This document shows positions 5,028 to 7,721 of a stretch of DNA of 7,721 nt, in pieces. The DNA comes from PALSA-660 sp036508075. GTDB taxonomy: Bacteria; Actinomycetota; Coriobacteriia; Anaerosomatales; PALSA-660. The notes under the pieces are model-generated. The model did not search any database. It worked only from the letters and a program-made list of their open reading frames with translations, and was not told where the DNA came from. The first letter of the stretch is position 1. The number at the start of each line of letters is the position of its first letter. Position numbers and translations under genes: made by a program. Where the stretch lies: assembly GCA_036508075.1 (NCBI GenBank), contig DATCIA010000084.1, positions 1 through 7,721 of the forward strand. Reading direction: 5' to 3'.

Positions 5028-6722
5028 ATGGTACTGCACACCGAGCTCACGATCGGCCGGTACTTCGAGAAGCAGGTAGCGGCCGATCCCGACCGCGACT
5101 TCGTCCTCTACCCCGACCGCGACCTGAAGTGGACCTACGCGCAGTTCGACGAGCGCGTCAGCCGGCTCTCCAAAGGGCTGCTCGCGATCGGCATCGGCAA
5201 GGGCGACCACGTGGGGATCTGGGCGCGCAACGTGCCCGACTGGCTCACGTTCATGTTCGCCACCGCCAAGATCGGCGCCGTTCTCGTGACCGTGAACCCC
5301 GTCTACAAGAGCCACGAGCTCGCCTACGTCATCAAGCAGTCCGACATGAAGGCGCTCGTCATCATCGACACCTTCCGCGACGTGGACTACGTCGAGATCA
5401 TCCGCGGCCTGGTCCCCGAGGCCTCAACGCAGGAGCGCGGGCATCTCGACAGCCCCGAGTTCCCGATGCTCAAGTCGCTCATCTACATGGGCCCGGAGAA
5501 GCACCGCGGCTTCTACAACGTGCCCGAGCTGCTCGTGCTCGGGGAGCACATGCCGGACGCGCCGCTGCACGAGCTGACCGCTTCTCTGCACGCCGACGAC
5601 GTCGTGAACATGCAGTACACGAGCGGCACCACCGGGTTCCCCAAGGGCGTCATGCTCACGAGCCGCAACATCCTCAACAACGGGTTCTTCATCGGGGAGC
5701 GCCAGGACCTCACGCCCGCCGATCGCGTCTGCCTGCCGGTCCCGCTGTTCCACTGCTTCGGCTGCGTGCTCGGCGTGCTCGCGACGCTCACGCACGGCGC
5801 GACGCTCGTGATGGTCGAGAGCTTCGACCCCGTCCTCGTCCTGGCGGCCGTGCAGAAGTCGAAGGCCACGGCGCTCTACGGCGTGCCGACGATGTTCATC
5901 GCCGAGCTGGCGAGTGCGATGTTCGACCTGTTCGACCTGACCTCGCTGCGCACGGGCATCATGGCCGGCTCGCCCTGCCCGGTCGAGACGATGCGGCAGG
6001 TCATCGACAGGATGCACGCCAGCGAGATGACGATCTGCTACGGGCTCACCGAGACCTCGCCGGTGTTCACCCAGACGACCACCGACGACACGCTCGAGCG
6101 CAAGTGCGAGACGGTCGGACGCAAGCACGACGCCGTCGAGGTCCGCGTCATCGACCCGGAAACGGGCGAGGATTGCGCCGTGAGCGTGCCCGGCGAGCTG
6201 TGCTGCCGCGGCTACAACATCATGAAGGGCTACTACAAGATGCCCGAGGCCACGGCCGCCGCCATCGACAAGGACGGTTGGCTGCACTCGGGAGACATCG
6301 GCACGGTAGACGCGGACGGCTACTACCGCATCACCGGCCGCATCAAGGACATGATCATCCGCGGCGGAGAGAACATCTACCCGCGCGAGATCGAGGAGTT
6401 CCTCTACACGATGCCCGGGGTCGAGGACGCGCAGGTCGTCGGGGTCCCGGACGCCCGGTACGGCGAGGTCGTCGGCGCGTTCGTCCGTCGCAAGGCGGGC
6501 AGCGACGTCACCGAGGGCGACGTCCAGGAGTACGCCCGGGCGCGGATGGCGCGCTACAAGGCCCCGAAGTACGTCTTCTTCGTTGACGAGTTCCCGATGA
6601 CCGCCTCCGGCAAGATCCAGAAGTACAAGCTGCGCGACATGGCGGCCGAGGCACTCGGGCTCACCGAGGCGAAGGTGTTCGCGAGCGAGGCCGACGACCA
6701 CGAGGGCGAGGCGACAGTGTGA
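5028..6722 (+). CDS. AMP-forming acyl-CoA synthetase (ANL superfamily)
   Basis: This 564-residue enzyme makes an acyl-CoA from a carboxylic acid, ATP and CoA through an acyl-adenylate, in the cytoplasm. All core motifs are intact: the phosphate-binding YTSGTTGFPKGVML (197-210), the adenine-site YGLTETSP (338-345), the ribose-binding aspartate in WLHSGDIG (D423), the hinge region GRIKDMIIRGGENIYP (437-452), and the catalytic lysine in TASGKIQKYKLR (K529). Its sequence fits the medium-chain/general acyl-CoA synthetase group rather than acetyl-CoA synthetase, but branched-chain or aryl acids are equally possible. It starts 9 nt after the XRE-cupin gene, with a G-rich ribosome binding site (GGGGCGGGA), and its TGA overlaps the GTG of the oxidoreductase gamma gene by 4 nt. 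That coupling suggests its product is the substrate, or its substrate the product, of the oxidoreductase. The C-terminal tail is acidic and likely dispensable. Confidence 0.93.
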   Translation: MVLHTELTIGRYFEKQVAADPDRDFVLYPDRDLKWTYAQFDERVSRLSKGLLAIGIGKGDHVGIWARNVPDWLTFMFATAKIGAVLVTVNPVYKSHELAYVIKQSDMKALVIIDTFRDVDYVEIIRGLVPEASTQERGHLDSPEFPMLKSLIYMGPEKHRGFYNVPELLVLGEHMPDAPLHELTASLHADDVVNMQYTSGTTGFPKGVMLTSRNILNNGFFIGERQDLTPADRVCLPVPLFHCFGCVLGVLATLTHGATLVMVESFDPVLVLAAVQKSKATALYGVPTMFIAELASAMFDLFDLTSLRTGIMAGSPCPVETMRQVIDRMHASEMTICYGLTETSPVFTQTTTDDTLERKCETVGRKHDAVEVRVIDPETGEDCAVSVPGELCCRGYNIMKGYYKMPEATAAAIDKDGWLHSGDIGTVDADGYYRITGRIKDMIIRGGENIYPREIEEFLYTMPGVEDAQVVGVPDARYGEVVGAFVRRKAGSDVTEGDVQEYARARMARYKAPKYVFFVDEFPMTASGKIQKYKLRDMAAEALGLTEAKVFASEADDHEGEATV

Positions 6723-7291
6723 GCAGCGCCAGGACGATGCACGAGATCCGCTGGCACGGGCGAGGCGGCCAGGGCGCCGTCACGAGCGCGAAGATCTTGG
6801 CCGACGCGGCGTTCCGCAGCGGCTTCGCGGGTGTGACCTCTCAGCCGTCGTTCGGCGCGGAACGGCGCGGTGCGCCGATCACCGCTTCCACCCGGCTGGC
6901 CGACGAGCCGATCCGCATCCTGTCGCAGGTGACGGCGCCCGACATCATCGTCGTGCTCGACGACTCGCTGCTTGCGGTGGCCAACGCCACCGCCGGGATG
7001 AAGCCGGGCGGGATGGTCGTCGTCAACACGACGAGGGGCGCCGCGGAACTCGGTCTGCGCGACGACCTCAAGGTCGTGACGAGTGACGTCACCGGTGCGG
7101 CCCAGGCGGTCGATCTCATCGTCGGCGGACAGCCGATGGTCTCGACCGCGATCCTCGGTGCCTTCGCCCGTGCGACCGGCCTCATCACGATGGAGAGCGT
7201 CGAGGCGGCCATCCGGCACGCCTTCAGCGGGTCCGCCGCAGACAAGAACGTCGACGCGGCCAAGATCGCCTTCGAATGCACGCGCGCATGA
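6719..7291 (+). CDS. porG: 2-oxoacid:ferredoxin oxidoreductase, gamma subunit (PorG-like)
   Basis: This 190-residue protein is the gamma subunit of a four-subunit pyruvate/2-ketoisovalerate-type ferredoxin oxidoreductase. Such enzymes interconvert a 2-oxoacid plus CoA with acyl-CoA plus CO2, passing two electrons to ferredoxin. The family hallmarks are the N-terminal EIRWHGRGGQGAVTSAKILA (9-28) and SFGAERRGAP (44-53), the latter favouring the pyruvate/ketoisovalerate group. Most members read FGVERRG, so the alanine is a small departure. The GTG start at 6719 overlaps the ligase stop (GTGA) and has GAGG 7 nt upstream; ATG 6737 is an in-frame alternative that would begin just at MHEIRWHG. The true substrate (pyruvate, branched-chain or aryl 2-oxoacid) cannot be decided here, so the por symbol denotes the family rather than the substrate. 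Confidence 0.9.
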   Translation: MSSARTMHEIRWHGRGGQGAVTSAKILADAAFRSGFAGVTSQPSFGAERRGAPITASTRLADEPIRILSQVTAPDIIVVLDDSLLAVANATAGMKPGGMVVVNTTRGAAELGLRDDLKVVTSDVTGAAQAVDLIVGGQPMVSTAILGAFARATGLITMESVEAAIRHAFSGSAADKNVDAAKIAFECTRA

Positions 7292-7314
7292 GCGCGCACG
7301 GGAGCGGGAGCCAT

Positions 7315-7626
7315 ATGAGCGAGATCTCGATGTCGCGGCCGGCGGTCGGCGAGGCGGGCCGCACGGGTGAGTGGCGCAACAGCCGCCCGGTCGTGGACCC
7401 GTCAAAGTGCCTCGCGGTGAGGCAGGGGAAGGTAACCTGCCAGATCTGCTGGGCCTACTGCCCCGACGGCTGCATCGCCCAAGGCGTGGGCCCGGTCATC
7501 GACCTCACCTACTGCAAGGGCTGCGGCATCTGCGCCGAGGAGTGTCCCGCCAAGGCCATCGAGATGCAGCCGGAAGCGACCCACGGCGTGTGCGCCATCG
7601 ACGAGGACGAGGAGGTGGCGAGGTGA
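7315..7626 (+). CDS. porD: 2-oxoacid:ferredoxin oxidoreductase, delta (ferredoxin) subunit, PorD-like
   Basis: This 103-residue subunit carries the two [4Fe-4S] clusters that take electrons from the catalytic subunits to soluble ferredoxin. It has the usual layout: a TGEWRNSRPVVD lead-in, a first cysteine group, then a canonical second group C67, C70, C73, C77-P (YCKGCGICAEECP). The first group is odd: C32, then C42, C45 and C49-P, so nine residues instead of two separate the first two cysteines. C53 is a spare. The start at ATG 7315 follows a GGGAG box 4 nt upstream. The in-frame ATG 7288 overlaps the gamma stop as ATGA and would add 9 residues, but lacks a ribosome binding site. It sits between gamma and alpha genes, the order seen in many por operons. 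Confidence 0.9.
   Translation: MSEISMSRPAVGEAGRTGEWRNSRPVVDPSKCLAVRQGKVTCQICWAYCPDGCIAQGVGPVIDLTYCKGCGICAEECPAKAIEMQPEATHGVCAIDEDEEVAR
7610..7616 (+). promoter_or_regulatory. Strong ribosome binding site for the alpha subunit
   Basis: AGGAGGT, a full match to the anti-Shine-Dalgarno core, lies 6 nt before the GTG at 7623, inside the end of the delta-subunit gene where it encodes acidic residues. It supports efficient translation of the alpha subunit despite the GTG start. Confidence 0.75.
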
Positions 7627-7721
7627 GCGAGCAGGTCTCGGTCATGACGGGCAACGAGGCCGCGGCGACCGCCGCGAAGCTCGCCCGCGTCCAGGTCATC
7701 GCCGCCTATCCCATCACGCCG
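7623..7721 (+). CDS. porA: 2-oxoacid:ferredoxin oxidoreductase, alpha subunit (PorA-like), 3'-truncated by window edge
   Basis: Only the first 33 residues lie in the window, but they are diagnostic: MTGNEAAATAAKLARVQ (8-24) followed by VIAAYPITP, the conserved N-terminus of the alpha subunit, which forms part of the 2-oxoacid-binding catalytic heart with the thiamine-diphosphate-binding beta subunit. The AAYPITP form matches the pyruvate/ketoisovalerate group better than the indolepyruvate group, whose alpha subunit typically has a YPGTP version. The GTG start overlaps the delta stop as GTGA and has the strong ribosome binding site at 7610-7616; an in-frame ATG at 7644 is possible but less well supported. 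The beta subunit is expected next, beyond the right edge. Confidence 0.88.
   Translation, partial: MSEQVSVMTGNEAAATAAKLARVQVIAAYPITP

Noticed and set aside
4325..6586. 753-codon open frame on the plus strand
   Set aside because: It is a shifted reading of the XRE-cupin and acyl-CoA synthetase genes; the translation is dominated by arginine, with no motif, and the true frames carry every family signature.
5424..6701. 425-codon minus-strand open frame opposite the acyl-CoA synthetase
   Set aside because: Antisense shadow of a gene with all ANL motifs intact; no ribosome binding site or domain seen.
1..7721. Mobile element, CRISPR array, tRNA or toxin-antitoxin system
   Set aside because: No transposase, integrase, direct-repeat array, tRNA-like cloverleaf or small paired genes were seen on reading both strands; the genes are ordinary metabolic, regulatory and envelope functions.

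Overview
This window comes from a GC-rich bacterial chromosome. The gene content points to an anaerobe or near-anaerobe: oxygen-sensitive 2-oxoacid:ferredoxin oxidoreductase subunits, an aldo/keto reductase carrying ferredoxin-type cysteine clusters, and an L-2-amino-thiazoline-4-carboxylic acid (ATC) hydrolase-family protein. An L,D-transpeptidase with what looks like a peptidoglycan-binding domain of the kind common in Gram-positives suggests a high-GC Gram-positive lineage. A Coriobacteriia-like actinobacterium is my best guess, but this is inference from gene content and composition only.

Layout, left to right. (1) 2-646, plus strand: the 3' part of an L,D-transpeptidase gene that runs off the left edge. 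(2) 665-1177, minus strand: an ATC-hydrolase-family protein, convergent with the first gene. (3) 1178-1346: a divergent control region with three separate dyad symmetries and plausible -10 boxes for both directions. (4) 1347-3124, plus strand: a MarR-family regulator followed closely by an MFS exporter, probably one transcription unit. (5) 3173-4318, plus strand: an iron-sulfur aldo/keto reductase with its own strong ribosome binding site. (6) 4446 to the right edge, plus strand: a tightly packed operon of an XRE-cupin regulator, an AMP-forming acyl-CoA synthetase, and the gamma, delta and (partial) alpha subunits of a 2-oxoacid:ferredoxin oxidoreductase. Within it, genes overlap by 4 nt (GTGA) or are 9-23 nt apart. 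The thiamine-diphosphate-binding beta subunit probably lies just beyond the right edge.

How the genes may work together. The last operon joins activation of a carboxylic acid to its CoA thioester with interconversion of acyl-CoA and 2-oxoacid using ferredoxin and CO2. Run reductively, it could salvage an external organic acid into a 2-oxoacid, and so into an amino acid. Run oxidatively, it could degrade a 2-oxoacid. The XRE-cupin protein is a natural candidate for its local effector-responsive regulator. The MarR/MFS pair looks like a drug- or metabolite-responsive efflux module, and its promoter region is shared with the ATC-hydrolase-like gene. No RNA gene, mobile element, CRISPR array or origin was seen, and no gene-free stretch exceeds 300 bases.
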